From an uncultured Desulfobacteraceae bacterium (GTDB lineage Bacteria > Desulfobacterota > Desulfobacteria > Desulfobacterales > UBA2174): a DNA stretch of 50,240 bases. Every line of letters begins with the position of its first letter. The first letter of the stretch is position 1. Of the stretch, positions 1 through 8,900 are shown piece after piece. The position numbers were made by a program, and so were the translations under genes. The DNA is taken from positions 1-50,240 of the forward strand of contig CALJLV010000102.1 of assembly GCA_937982505.1 (NCBI GenBank). Direction: 5' to 3'. The notes under the pieces are model-generated. The model was not told where the DNA came from, made no database searches, and saw only the letters and a program-made list of their open reading frames with translations.

Positions 1-377
1 AGGACCTTTTCCTGCACCGTGTCCCAATCTTCCTGGTTGGCGGAGTTGATCGTTTCCGCCCGAATGCCGATCCGCTGAGCCGCCAGGATCTGGTTGCGCA
101 TCAATGACAGCAGGGGCGATATGAGCAGCGTCAATCCCTCACCGGCATCCCTGAGCATGCGGGTGGCCAGAAAATAGACCATGCTCTTTCCCCAACCGGT
201 ACGCTGCACCACCAGCAGGCGCCGCTTGCCCAGCAGCGCTTCGATGCAACCCCACTGGCCCTCCCGGAAAGCCGCGGTCGGATCGTTCAAGGATTGTTTC
301 AGTAGGTTCAGGGCTCTTTTTTTCATGTCCGGCCGGCTGCCGTCCACCAGGCGCACCATCCGGTTTGTGCCGATCAT
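1..377 (-). CDS. RecQ-like ATP-dependent DNA helicase, 5' end only
   Basis: The gene runs off the left edge; about 125 N-terminal residues are visible. Translation of the minus strand gives a Q-motif-like stretch (FREGQWGCIEALL), a Walker A of the form QRTGWGKS, and motif Ia (LLISPLLSLMRNQ), the order seen in RecQ/DEAD-box superfamily 2 helicases. The QRTGWGKS variant is typical of a RecQ-like branch outside the classical E. coli RecQ. I place the start at the ATG at 377; a second in-frame ATG lies at 359. It lies downstream of a decayed helicase gene and a repeat unit, on the same strand. The helicase C-terminal domain, which would settle the subfamily, is outside the window. Confidence 0.75.
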   Translation of the reverse strand, partial: MIGTNRMVRLVDGSRPDMKKRALNLLKQSLNDPTAAFREGQWGCIEALLGKRRLLVVQRTGWGKSMVYFLATRMLRDAGEGLTLLISPLLSLMRNQILAAQRIGIRAETINSANQEDWDTVQEKV

Positions 378-385
378 ACCACCGG

Positions 386-580
386 ATTTTGACAGATGGG
401 GAGAAAACCGCCCCGGAAAAACAGCAAAGCCCGCTCTACAAGAACATGAGGCTCTTGTATGGCGGGCTCTATGCGCCGATTGCAATCCTGCTTTCTTCTG
501 TCCGCATGCCCTCCCCTTTCGGTTTCAGGGTCGACGGCTGGCGAAAAGTACTAAAAATGGCCCGAAATTGCAACAAACAC
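386..580. repeat. Dispersed repeat, unit A (full length)
   Basis: This is the most complete of three related copies. It has a right part (386-427) with a GGGG/CCCC small stem, a central hairpin (428-468) with arms AGCCCGC/GCGGGCT, and a left part (about 506-580). The left part resembles bases 1965-2030 at more than half of positions, and the right part resembles 2041-2100. It separates the decayed helicase gene from the RecQ-like gene. I cannot tell whether it is a mobile remnant, a small RNA gene or a regulatory cassette. Confidence 0.5.
415..468 (-). terminator. Hairpin with T-tract, minus strand
   Basis: Read on the minus strand, arms AGCCCGC and GCGGGCT, extended by ACAAGA/TCTTGT, form a stem with a roughly 9-base loop, followed by TTTGCTGTTTTT. 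It would end transcripts coming from the decayed helicase gene just before the RecQ-like gene. The same hairpin recurs at 1895-1935 without a clean T-tract, so it may be part of the repeat rather than a dedicated terminator. Confidence 0.45.
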
Positions 581-696
581 TATACGGCTTTATGGCTCCT
601 TCCGCCAACGCCCTTAAGACGGAAAGGTTGCGCCACATCCGCTACCCCCCGCCAAGGCTTCTCAATCACGCAGGATCCAGCCCGGCCCAGAGCCTT

Positions 697-1908
697 TCAA
701 GCACACCGTCGCATCGGCGCGCCAAGATATTCCCCGGCCAGCGGCAGGTCGCAAAAACGCCGGTCGAGTATCACCACCCGGCCCCGGTCCGTTTCGGACC
801 GCAGCAATCGACCGATGCCCTGGCGAAGCTTGATGTCCCGGTCGTAATTGCATCGCTGCCAGTACTGGTCCGAAGACAAAAGCGCCCGCCGGGCGGCATT
901 GAGCGGGTCGGTGGAATGCGGCCGGCGACGTATTCGAGCCAGGCCGCCTTGTTGCCGACAATCTGGAGAAAGCATTCGAAACGGCCGCATCCGGCCGCAA
1001 AAGCCGCTCCTCGCGGAGTCTGATACCGGGTTCGCTTTGCTGCAGGGCGCTCCTGAGCGCCGTTTTGAGAAAAGCGCGCCAGTCGGGGGGGTGTCGCCGT
1101 CGGTCCCGAGGCTTAGAAGATCACCGAAAAAGTCGCTGTAGTGTGTGGCCAGACGACAACACAGCCGGCCGAAAAGGGTTTTGCTGCGTTGTAGATAGTA
1201 GCGGATGACACCGGCGGTCTTGCGATGGCTGTCGTTCAGATCCTTCCAGCAGATGTGCCGGATCAGTGCCTCGGCCAATTCCACCAGCTCCGCGGCACTG
1301 AAGCTCATGTTCTCGTGCTGTTTGGCCATCAGCTCCTTCCAAAGCCGGACAAGACTGAAGGAGGGTAACTGCTGCAGGAAGAATTCGGCCGCGAAATTCA
1401 GATCGACAATCCGATCGACACCGCAAAAGCGTCTCAAGGCCTCCAGGTCGCTGTGTTCCGAGAAGGCCAGCGCCACTGGAACACCGTCCAGAAAATCCTT
1501 TAAACGCCGCTGGACCTCACCGACGGGCGGGGCCGACCGGAGCACCTCGAGGGAAAGATTGGAGCGGTAACGGTCCCGGGCCGAGTAGGCGTCCGTGCGC
1601 ACCAGGGATTCAAAATGGCCCGTGCCGGCCTTGCCGAAGCGTCTGGCCGCCAGGGCGTAGATTCGATTGTCGCCCTTTGCCGACCGGGAGGTGTGCCCGT
1701 AAAGAATGGCAATATCGTCTATGTCGTCTTGGTAATCCCTGAACACGGCCAACGATCCATTCGTCGAAAATCGGCTGTTCTCCAGCCCCTGGACGCATTC
1801 ATGGCCTGCTTCCGTTTTTCTCGACCAGGGGCAAGCGCTTTCTCGAATCCGCCAGGTCCATCGCACTGGGCGGAGCATGCCTCGAAAACGGCTAAGCCCG
1901 CCGTGCAA
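697..1908 (-). pseudogene. Decayed DEDD-exonuclease/DinG-type helicase
   Basis: The open frame is intact but the protein is not. About residues 45-200 resemble a DnaQ-like exonuclease domain with degraded motifs (for example AFSEHSDLEAL where HNAPFDLRFL is usual). The C-terminus carries a typical DinG/XPD motif VI, KLRQGIGRLLRS followed by DRGRVVILDRR. Between them most of the helicase core, including Walker A and the DEAH box, is missing. The reading frame also slips: near 1084-1090 a run of seven G (C on the coding strand) marks a switch to another frame giving DWRAFLKTALRSAL, and near 970-1000 a second switch gives FECFLQIVGNKAAWLEYV. Full family members are about 900 residues; about 400 are left here. 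I read it as a pseudogene with one large internal deletion and at least two frameshifts. The N-terminal 40 residues overlap repeat flank and are probably not original. Confidence 0.6.
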
Positions 1909-2100
1909 GGGCGCGAGGCTCTCGCAAGGCGGGCTTTCGATATGCCGGCGGCAGGCCGGATCACATGCTTCTCCCTTTCACTTTTAAGGTCAACCGCCGA
2001 GGCAAGATATCTTATATGTTTCAGCAATTGTTTAAATCCAGGGACGGAGGGGGACAAAAGCACCCCGCAGAAACAACAACGCCCGCTTCGCAAGCGCATC
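1890..2100. repeat. Dispersed repeat, units B and C (partial copies)
   Basis: Unit B has the central hairpin at 1895-1935 (AGCCCGCC...GGCGGGCT) and a left part from 1965 to about 2030 that aligns with 506-580. Unit C (2041-2100) matches only the right part of unit A: both share a GCGGGC-TTG-TGTTT stretch and then a GGGG-TTTT-TCCCC pattern on the minus strand. The stretch 1909-2305 holds no gene that I can support; it contains these copies and a terminator. Confidence 0.45.
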
Positions 2101-2102
2101 AA

Positions 2103-2150
2103 GAAAAAAGGCCCGGGCCGGATCGCCGCTGTGATCCCGGTGCCCGGGCT
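2103..2150 (-). terminator. Rho-independent terminator below the aroE-like gene
   Basis: On the minus strand GCCCGGGC, then CCGGGATC, pairs with GATCCGG and CCCGGGC, followed by a run of six T. It sits about 150 bases after the stop of the shikimate-dehydrogenase-like gene and is probably the end of the minus-strand C1 cluster transcript. Confidence 0.75.
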
Positions 2151-2305
2151 TGCTGGTACCGGCATTACTTCCGGCCAGTCAGTACTGCATTCGGTAGCGG
2201 CCGGGCGGCGGGGCGGCGGGCGGACGGCTTTCCTGAACGGCGGGAAGAGCGGAAAAGAGCGCTCCGGGGAGGTCCCGCGGAGGCGGGCCGGCAGCGCGGC
2301 GGGAT

Positions 2306-3157
2306 TCAGGGTTCCAGGGCGGCGAGGAATTCGGCCACGGGCACCTCGATCCCGGTCCACAGAAAGAAGGTGCGTCGGGCCTGGAAGGCCAGCGTGGACC
2401 GGCCGTCGACAAAGGGGCAGCCGAGCCTGGCGGCCGCCGCGTGCCAGAAGCTGGCGGGCCGATCGCGGTTCAGATCCAGGATCAGCCGGCAGTTGTCCAG
2501 GGGCAACGTTTCGATGCGCCTGGCCAGGTCGGGCCCGTCCTGGGGGCAGGAAACGCTGGTGGCGTTGATGACGATATCGGCGCGCCGGCCCACGGCATCG
2601 ATTTCGTCCATCCCGGCCGCCAGCCCCCCCACGGCGCCTGCCAGGCGGGCCGCGGCATCCCGCTGGCGGCCGGCCACCACCACTTCGGCGGCCCGCTTCC
2701 AGGTGAGGATGAAGACCACGGCCCGGGCCGCGGCGCCGGTGCCGAAGACCAGGGCGCGCTGGCCGGAAGGATCGAACCCTTCCTGGTCGAGGGTTTCCAT
2801 GATCCCGATGGCGTTGGTGTTGTAGCCCTTGAGGATGCGCTCCTGGCGCACCACGGTGTTCACCGCGCCGATGAGGTTGGCCCCTTCGGAAAGCACGTCC
2901 AGGTGGGCCAGGACCTTCTCCTTGAAGGGGGCTGTCACCGCGGCCCCGGCCAGGTTGAGAATCCGCAGGCTGGACACGGCGGCTCCCAGATCCTCGGGCG
3001 CCACCTGAAAGGGGACGCAGGCCCCGCGCAGTCCCACCCGCCCCATGACCCGGGTGAAGAGGTCCGGGCTGCGGTGGGTGTGGACCCGCCGATCGCTCAG
3101 GACGCCGAAAACCGGGGTCGCCGCGTCGAAGCGGGCGCTGAAGACGGCCGCGTTCAT
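2306..3157 (-). CDS. Shikimate/quinate dehydrogenase-like protein with altered active site
   Basis: Encodes about 283 residues of the AroE family, which reduces 3-dehydroshikimate to shikimate with NADPH. The N-terminal substrate domain has the catalytic-lysine motif as AVTAPFKEK (Lys about 79), then GAVNTVV. A Rossmann domain follows with GTGAAARA near 139-146, and the closing motif is QARRTFFLWTG near 259. The usual NTD motif, whose Asp is the catalytic partner of the Lys, reads GYNTNAIG, so Asp is Asn (about 115). The start is uncertain: ATG at 3157 or GTG at 3166; neither has a strong ribosome site. It lies downstream of the C1/HdrA cluster on the same strand. It could be a low-activity AroE or a relative acting on another substrate. 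The family is certain, the reaction is not. Confidence 0.75.
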   Translation of the reverse strand: MNAAVFSARFDAATPVFGVLSDRRVHTHRSPDLFTRVMGRVGLRGACVPFQVAPEDLGAAVSSLRILNLAGAAVTAPFKEKVLAHLDVLSEGANLIGAVNTVVRQERILKGYNTNAIGIMETLDQEGFDPSGQRALVFGTGAAARAVVFILTWKRAAEVVVAGRQRDAAARLAGAVGGLAAGMDEIDAVGRRADIVINATSVSCPQDGPDLARRIETLPLDNCRLILDLNRDRPASFWHAAAARLGCPFVDGRSTLAFQARRTFFLWTGIEVPVAEFLAALEP

Positions 3158-3302
3158 GTGCTTCACGTCAGGCGGCCAGGGCCCCTGCCGGGCGAACGGG
3201 CCGCCCGGCCCGAGGCACTGGCGGGCGGCGCCGGTCGATGGGTCCCGGCCGATGCATGGCCGCTGCAGGGGGGCGGCCCCGGGGAGGGTCGCCCCCAGCG
3301 GT

Positions 3303-3692
3303 TCAGATGCCCAGCAAACGGTTGAGGCTGGTGGTGATCTCTTCGGCCGTGGCCGGCTTGGGCAGGTAGTCGTCGGCCTCCATGCTCATCCCGTCGTAGT
3401 GCGAGTAGCGCGTCGAGGAGACGTGGGAGGCCACGGCGGTGAGCATGATCACCGGGATCTCCTTGAGCCGCGGATCCTGCTTGAGCTGCTTGCAGACCGC
3501 GTAGCCGTCCATCTCGGGCATCATCACGTCGAGCACCACGGCATCCGGGGGATTGGCGCGGATCTTGGCCAGCCCCTCGGCCCCGTCGTAGGCCAGCTCC
3601 ACGAGAAACCCCGCCTTTTGCAGGTCGCCCTGGACGATGGCGCAGAAATCGGGCTCATCGTCCACCAGAAGGATTCTCTTTTTTTCGGTCAT
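3303..3692 (-). CDS. Single-domain response regulator (CheY-like receiver)
   Basis: A 129-residue protein made of one receiver domain and nothing else. Visible landmarks are the acidic pair in LLVDDEPDF (residues 11-12), the phospho-acceptor Asp55 in VVLDVMMPEMDG, and the conserved Lys in DDYLPKPA. I chose ATG 3692 because AAAGGAG lies eight bases upstream; an in-frame GTG at 3701 would place the ribosome site too close. There is an insertion (SHVSSTRYSHYDGMSM) between beta-4 and the Lys motif. It has no output domain, so it must act by protein contact or phosphorelay. No histidine kinase is in the window. It follows metF after about 100 bases of low-complexity spacer and may be expressed with the C1 cluster. 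Confidence 0.88.
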   Translation of the reverse strand: MTEKKRILLVDDEPDFCAIVQGDLQKAGFLVELAYDGAEGLAKIRANPPDAVVLDVMMPEMDGYAVCKQLKQDPRLKEIPVIMLTAVASHVSSTRYSHYDGMSMEADDYLPKPATAEEITTSLNRLLGI

Positions 3693-3715
3693 GGGACACA
3701 CTCCTTTGGGGGTTC

Positions 3716-3783
3716 AAGGTTTTAAGATTCCAGATTCCAGGTTCCAGATTGCAGATTGCAGATTCAAGGTTTCAGGTTTTGAA
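3716..3783. repeat. Low-complexity short repeats (CAGATT/CAGGTT family)
   Basis: The spacer between metF and the receiver gene is built of degenerate 6-8 base units such as CAGATTCCAG, CAGGTTCCAG and CAGATTGCAG, ending in CAAGGTTTCAGGTTTTG. No open frame or promoter is apparent. Such spacers often expand by slippage. Confidence 0.7.
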
Positions 3784-3800
3784 CCTTAGATTTCCAACCG

Positions 3801-4739
3801 CTACACCTCCGGCCTGGGCAGCATCCCGGCCCGCTGGGCGATTTCGGGCACCCGGTGCTCCCATTCGATGGCCATGAGGTGGACCCCGGCCACCCCGGGC
3901 ATCTGCTTGAACTCTTGGATCTGCTCGATGGCGAAACGGATCCCCTCCTCGCCCTGCTGGCCCTTGCCGGCCCCCTCCAGGCGCTGGATCAGCGCCTCGG
4001 GCACGTCCATGCCGGGGACGAACTTGGCCATGTACTTGGCCATGCGGGCGCTTTTCATGGGGGTGACCCCGGCCAGGATGGCGCATTTCTCCGCCAGCCC
4101 CATGTCCACCGCCTGGTGCATGAAGGCGCGAAACCGTTCCATGTTGTAGATGCACTGGGTCTGGATGAAGTCCGCCCCGGCATCGATCTTGTTGGCCAGC
4201 CGGTAAATGCGAAACTCGGTGGGATCGCCGAAGGGGTTGCTGGCCGCCCCGATGAAGAGCCTCGGCGGCACGTCCACCTCGTCGCCGTTGGGGAACTTGC
4301 CCTCGTCGCGGATCTGTTTGACCAGGGCGATGAGCTGCATCGAATCGATGTCGTAGACGTTCTTGGCCTGGGGGTGGTTGCCGAAATGCTGGTGGTCGCC
4401 GCTGAGACAGAGCATGTTGCGGATCCCCAGGGCGTAGGCCCCCAGGATGTCGCTCATCATGGCCAGGCGGTTGCGGTCCCGGCAGACCATCTGGAAATTG
4501 GGCTCGATCCCGTCGGCCGCCATCAGGGCGCTGCTGGCCAGGCTCGACAGCCGCACCACGGCGGTCTGGTTGTCGGTGACGTTGACGGCGTCCACCACGC
4601 CGCGCAGGTGTTCATACTTCTCCTTGAGGTGTTCGACGTTGGCCCCCTTGGGCGGACCGCACTCGCCGGTGAAGGCGAAATGTCCGGCCCTGAGGACCTT
4701 TTCCAGGTTGCTGCCCGCTTTGAGTCCGTTCGCGCTCAT
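3801..4739 (-). CDS. metF: Methylenetetrahydrofolate reductase, catalytic subunit MetF
   Basis: A 312-residue TIM-barrel flavoprotein of the MetF family, which reduces 5,10-methylene-THF to 5-methyl-THF, a step of the methyl branch of the Wood-Ljungdahl pathway and of methionine synthesis. Family marks are FTGECGPPKG at the N-terminus, VNVTDNQTA, the flavin/folate-site stretch CRDRNRLAM, LCLSGDH, and a conserved Gln-Thr-Gln (FIQTQCIYN). The start ATG (4739) overlaps the metV stop as ATGA, which implies translational coupling. Acetogens and sulfate reducers commonly carry this MetF with MetV, and the neighbouring hdrA and mvhD suggest a multisubunit reductase. A second, more divergent metF heads the same cluster (10412-11284). 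Confidence 0.93.
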   Translation of the reverse strand: MSANGLKAGSNLEKVLRAGHFAFTGECGPPKGANVEHLKEKYEHLRGVVDAVNVTDNQTAVVRLSSLASSALMAADGIEPNFQMVCRDRNRLAMMSDILGAYALGIRNMLCLSGDHQHFGNHPQAKNVYDIDSMQLIALVKQIRDEGKFPNGDEVDVPPRLFIGAASNPFGDPTEFRIYRLANKIDAGADFIQTQCIYNMERFRAFMHQAVDMGLAEKCAILAGVTPMKSARMAKYMAKFVPGMDVPEALIQRLEGAGKGQQGEEGIRFAIEQIQEFKQMPGVAGVHLMAIEWEHRVPEIAQRAGMLPRPEV

Positions 4740-5404
4740 TTTACCAGTTCCTCCCTGATGCTGCGCCGGGGACCGCCGTCCCGGGATGTGCGCCAGTCCT
4801 TGGCCGGACGAAAAACCCGCAGATCCGCCAGGCGGCCGTTTTCCATCTTCTTGCGCACGATCTTGTCCCAGATGCATTCGATTTCGGCCGACACCTCGCA
4901 CTTGCCCCCGGCGCTGCCGCCGCAGGGGCCGTGGAGCAGGCTCTTGGAGCAGCGGGCGATGGGACAAAGCCCGTCGAAGAGGTGGATCTTGCAGGCCCCG
5001 CAGCCGGCGCAGCGCTCCTCCCAGACCCCGTGCTGGACGGCCCCGCCCATGAAACGGGTGTTGACGGCCGGATAGAAGCGCTGGCTGGGGTAGGCCTCGG
5101 AGAGAAACTGGGGCCCCACCCCGCAGGCCATGGAGACCACGGCGTCGAACTGGTCGTAATCGTTGCGCAGCGGCTCGAGGTACTCCGGGTCGCACTGGCG
5201 TTCGAGCACCCGCTGGGCCACCTCCAGGGGGCGGCCTTCCTTCTTGCGGGCGATGCGCAGGGTCGCCGCCAGGATCTCCACTTCCTTTAACCCTCCCACG
5301 TTGCAGACGGTGACACACCCCTTGCAGCCCACCAGCAGGATGCTGCCGCAGTCGTGGACCATCTCCAGGATCTCTTCCAACGGTTTGCGATCGGCGATAA
5401 TCAT
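4736..5404 (-). CDS. metV: MetV, Fe-S/zinc subunit of methylenetetrahydrofolate reductase
   Basis: A 222-residue cysteine-rich protein matching the MetV family (methylene-tetrahydrofolate reductase C-terminal-like). The N-terminal half has Cys19, Cys27, Cys30 and Cys34 (GCKGCVTVC). The C-terminal half has a second cluster, CAGCGAC...CPIARCSKSLLHGPCGG, fit to hold Fe-S and/or zinc. In acetogens MetV forms a core with MetF and relays electrons to the flavin of MetF. It overlaps metF by four bases and begins four bases after the mvhD stop, so mvhD-metV-metF is a tight translational unit. Start ATG 5404 gives the MIIADRKPL N-terminus usual for the family. Confidence 0.92.
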   Translation of the reverse strand: MIIADRKPLEEILEMVHDCGSILLVGCKGCVTVCNVGGLKEVEILAATLRIARKKEGRPLEVAQRVLERQCDPEYLEPLRNDYDQFDAVVSMACGVGPQFLSEAYPSQRFYPAVNTRFMGGAVQHGVWEERCAGCGACKIHLFDGLCPIARCSKSLLHGPCGGSAGGKCEVSAEIECIWDKIVRKKMENGRLADLRVFRPAKDWRTSRDGGPRRSIREELVK

Positions 5405-5408
5405 CGGT

Positions 5409-5855
5409 TCACCTCACGGGCACGCGTAGAACGGGTTGGCAGTGGCGCCGGACCGGGCTGGGGCCGAGCCGGCGCGTCGTTTCGGTCATCTCGGTGGCGA
5501 TCTCGGCAAACCGCGGCCCCTGGGCCGAGGAGAGGTTGAACATGGCCACCCGCTCGGGTTCGATGCCCAGATCCTTGAGGGTGCGCTGCACGTATTCCAC
5601 CTTTTTGCGGGTTTTGAGATTTCCTTCCAGGAAATGACATTCCCCCTCCAGTCAGCCGGCCACGTAGACGGCGTCGGCCCCCTCCTCGATGGCCCGCAGC
5701 AGATGCAGAATGTCCACCCTGCCGCTGCAGGGGACCTGGATCACCTTGACGTTGGCCGGATAGTTGAGGCGCATGGATCCGGCCAGGTCTCCGGCCGCAT
5801 AGGCGCAGTACTTGCAGCAGTAGGCGACGATCTGGGGTTCGAAGCTCTCGTTCAT
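5409..5855 (-). CDS. mvhD: MvhD-type [2Fe-2S] electron-transfer subunit, selenoprotein (in-frame UGA = Sec68)
   Basis: A conventional reading stops at UGA 5654-5652, but the frame continues with the next part of the same family, giving 148 residues if UGA is read as selenocysteine. Before it are YCCKYCAYAAGD and VPCSGRVD; across it the sequence is YVAG-U-LEGECHFLEGN, where MvhD proteins normally have VAGC..GDCHY..GN. Replacement of precisely this Cys by Sec is known in the archaeal homologue VhuD. A hairpin with a GG-bearing loop lies 17-33 bases after the UGA. ATG 5855 is preferred to ATG 5861 because GAGAGG lies seven bases upstream. MvhD passes electrons to HdrA, encoded just upstream; metV starts four bases downstream. 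Automatic annotation will split or truncate this gene. Confidence 0.9.
5619..5635 (-). promoter_or_regulatory. Candidate bacterial SECIS hairpin in mvhD
   Basis: Immediately downstream of the UGA at 5654-5652 the mRNA can form a six-base-pair stem ATTTCC/GGAAAT closed by the loop TGGAA. The loop begins 22 bases after the UGA, within the range used by bacterial SelB-binding elements, and contains the expected G residues. No covariation can be tested from one sequence. Confidence 0.6.
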
Positions 5856-5909
5856 GGGCATGCCTCTCGATTGATTCGGTTTTGGGGTTCCGCGGTCCGC
5901 CCCGGCGCT

Positions 5910-8900
5910 TCAGGCGCACTCGGCAAAGAGGGCCGCCGTCTTGGCAATGAGCTGCTGGTCGGTGAAGTGCTTCAGGGTGATGGCCTTGCCCGGGCATTCG
6001 GCCACGCAGCAGCCGCACCCGTGGCATCCGGACGGTTCGATGACCGCGTGCCCCTCGGCACCGATGTAGGGCGTGCCGTAGGGGCAGGTGCGCACGCAGG
6101 TCAGACAGACCGCGCAGCGCTCGGGATCCACCTCGGCCACGACCCCGCCCACCCAGATGGCGTCCTTGGACAGGATCGTCACCGCCCGGGCCACGGCGGC
6201 CTGGGCCTGGGCGATGCTCTCATCCAGACTCTTGGGATAGTGGACCAGCCCGGCCATGAAGATCCCTTCGCTGGCCAGATCCACCGGCCGCAGCTTGGCG
6301 TGGGCCTCCACCAGGAACCCCTCGGCGTTCACCGGCACCTTGAACAGCTCGAACAGATCCTTGTTCTCGTTGGGCACGATCGCCGTGGCCAGCACCAGCA
6401 GATCCGGATCGATGCGCAGGGGCCGCCCCAGGATGTGGTCGCGCACGGTGAGTGACAGCCGCCCGCCGTCCGCGGCCACCGACGGCGGGGTCTGAGGATC
6501 GAAGCGGATGAAGATCACGCCCAGGCTGCGGGCCTCGCGGTACAGATCCTCGCGAAAGCCGTAGGCGCGCAGGTCCCGGTAGAGGATGTAGACGCCGCGC
6601 TCGGGGCGCGCCCGCTTCAGGGCGATGGCCGTTTTGAGCGAATGGGTGCAGCAGACCCGGCTGCACGAGGGCCGCAGATCGTTGCGCGAGCCGACGCACT
6701 GGATGAAGGCCACCGTGTCGGCGGCCGCCACGCGCCCGTCCCCGGCCGCCATGGCCTCGTCCATCTCCTTGTGGGTCAGCACGTCCGGGTGCCGGCCGTA
6801 GAAGTATTCGGAGGGCCGGTACTCGTGGCCGCCGGTGGCCAGGAGGGTCACCCCGTGCTCGATCACCGTGGTGGTTACCGTAACCCCCCCCCGGGCCAGG
6901 GTCGTAGTGAAGTTGCCCAGGATTCCCGAGGTCTCGATGGCCTCGGTGCGCATGAAGAGCCGGATCCGCGGATGGTTGCGCACCCGGGAGATGCGCTCCT
7001 CGAGCCAGGGCTGAACCGCCCCTCCGTCCCAGGTGTGGCGCAGCCAGCGGGCATTGCCCCCCAGCTCCTCGCCGCGCTCCACCAGCACGGCGGTAAAGCC
7101 CTGGTCGGCGATGCCCAGGGCCGCCTCCATGCCGGCCACGCCCCCGCCGATGATCAGGGCCGTGCCCTGGACCGGCATGCTCACCTGGTGCAGCGGTTCG
7201 ATGTAGACCGCCTTGGCCACCGCCATGCGCACCAGGTCCTTGGCCTTGGCCGTGGCCCTGACCGGATCGCCCATGTGGACCCAGGTGTTCTGGTCGCGGA
7301 TATTGGCCATTTCGAACAGGTACTTGTTCAGCCCCGCCTCGCGGATGGTCTCCTGGAACAAGGGTTCGTGGGTGCGTGGCGAGCACGAGGCCACCACCAC
7401 CCGGTTGATCCCCTTTTCGGCGATGACCTCCTTCATCTTGTCCTGGGTGTCCTGGGAGCAGGTGAAGAGGTTGTCCTCCACGTGGACCACGTGGGGCAGG
7501 CTGCGGGCGTATTCGCGCACCGCCGGCACGTCGGCCACCCCGCCGATGTTGATCCCGCAGTTGCACACGAAGACCCCGATGCGCGGGGCCTCACCGGACA
7601 CGTCCAGCTCCGGCGGCAGCTGCTTGGTGCGGGTCAGGGTGCCCCGGGCGGCCGCCAGGCGTCCGGCGGCCGAAGCGGCCGCGGCCGAGGCCTCCATGAC
7701 CGACTGGGGGATGTCCTTGGGCCCCTGGAAGGCCCCGCAGACGTAGATCCCCTCGCGGCTGGTGGCCACAGGCGCCAGGGCCTCGGTGGCGGCGAACAGG
7801 TGCCGGTTGAGCTCGATGCCCAGCCGCGCGGCCAGATCCCGGCTTTCCGGGTTGGGGGCCATCCCCACCGAGAGGACCACCATGTCGAAGATTTCCTCCT
7901 GCATGCGGCCGTCCTCGCTGGCGTATCGCAGCCGCAGCAGGTCTCCGGGAAGCGGATCGATGGTATGGACCCGGGCGCGCACGAAGCGCACCCCCTTTTC
8001 CTTTTCGGCCCGGGCGTAGTAGCGGTCGAAGTCCTTGCCGTAGGTGCGCATGTCCATGTAGAAGACCGCCGTGTCCAGGGGTCTGGTGCTGTGCTCCTTG
8101 GCGATGACGGTCTGCTTGGCGGCATACATGCAGCACACGGCCGAACAGTAGGCATGGTCGCACTGGTTGATGTCGCGCGAGCCGATGCACTGGAGCCAGG
8201 CGATCTTTTCCGGTTCGCGGTGGTCCGAGGGGCGCATGAGGTGCCCCTGATAGGGGCCCGAGGCGCTCAGGATGCGCTCGAATTCCAGGGCCGTGACCAC
8301 GTTGGGGTGCTGCGCGTAGGCGTAGTGGGCCTGGCGGCTGGGATCGTAGGGGGTAAAGCCGGGGGCCAGGATGATCGATCCCACCGTCACCTCGAGGGTC
8401 CGGGGCGCCATGGAATGGTCGATGGCCCCGGCCAGGCAGGCCGTGACGCACTGGTAGCATTCCGAGCAGACGCCGCACTTGAGGCAGCGCAGCGCTTCGG
8501 CCCGGGCCTCCTGTTCGTCGTAGCCGTAGGAAACCTCCAGAAAGTTGCACTCCCGGGCCGCCGGATCCAGGCAGCGCACCGGGGTGCGGGGCCTGACCTT
8601 CTCGCCCGTGATGGCGGGCTTTTCGAATTCCCATTCTTTCTTTCGCCCCTCTCGCAGATCAAGACCGTTGACAAAGCGGTGGATACTCTCGGCCCCCTCC
8701 TTGCCGCAGGCCACGGCGTCCACCACGCTCTTGGGGCCGTAGTAGGCGTCGCCGCCGGCAAAGACCCATTCCAGGGGGGTCTGGAGAGTCAGCGGATCGG
8801 CCTCGAGCCCCTTGACCCGGCTCATGGCGACCCCCTGCTCGGCCAGGTGCGCCGTATCGGTGGACTGGCCGATGGCGATGATCACCGTGTCGCCGAAAAA

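Noticed and set aside
181..1023. Plus-strand open frame across the left end
   Set aside because: It is the shadow of the RecQ-like gene and the repeat; composition is Pro/Arg/Ser-rich with no motif.
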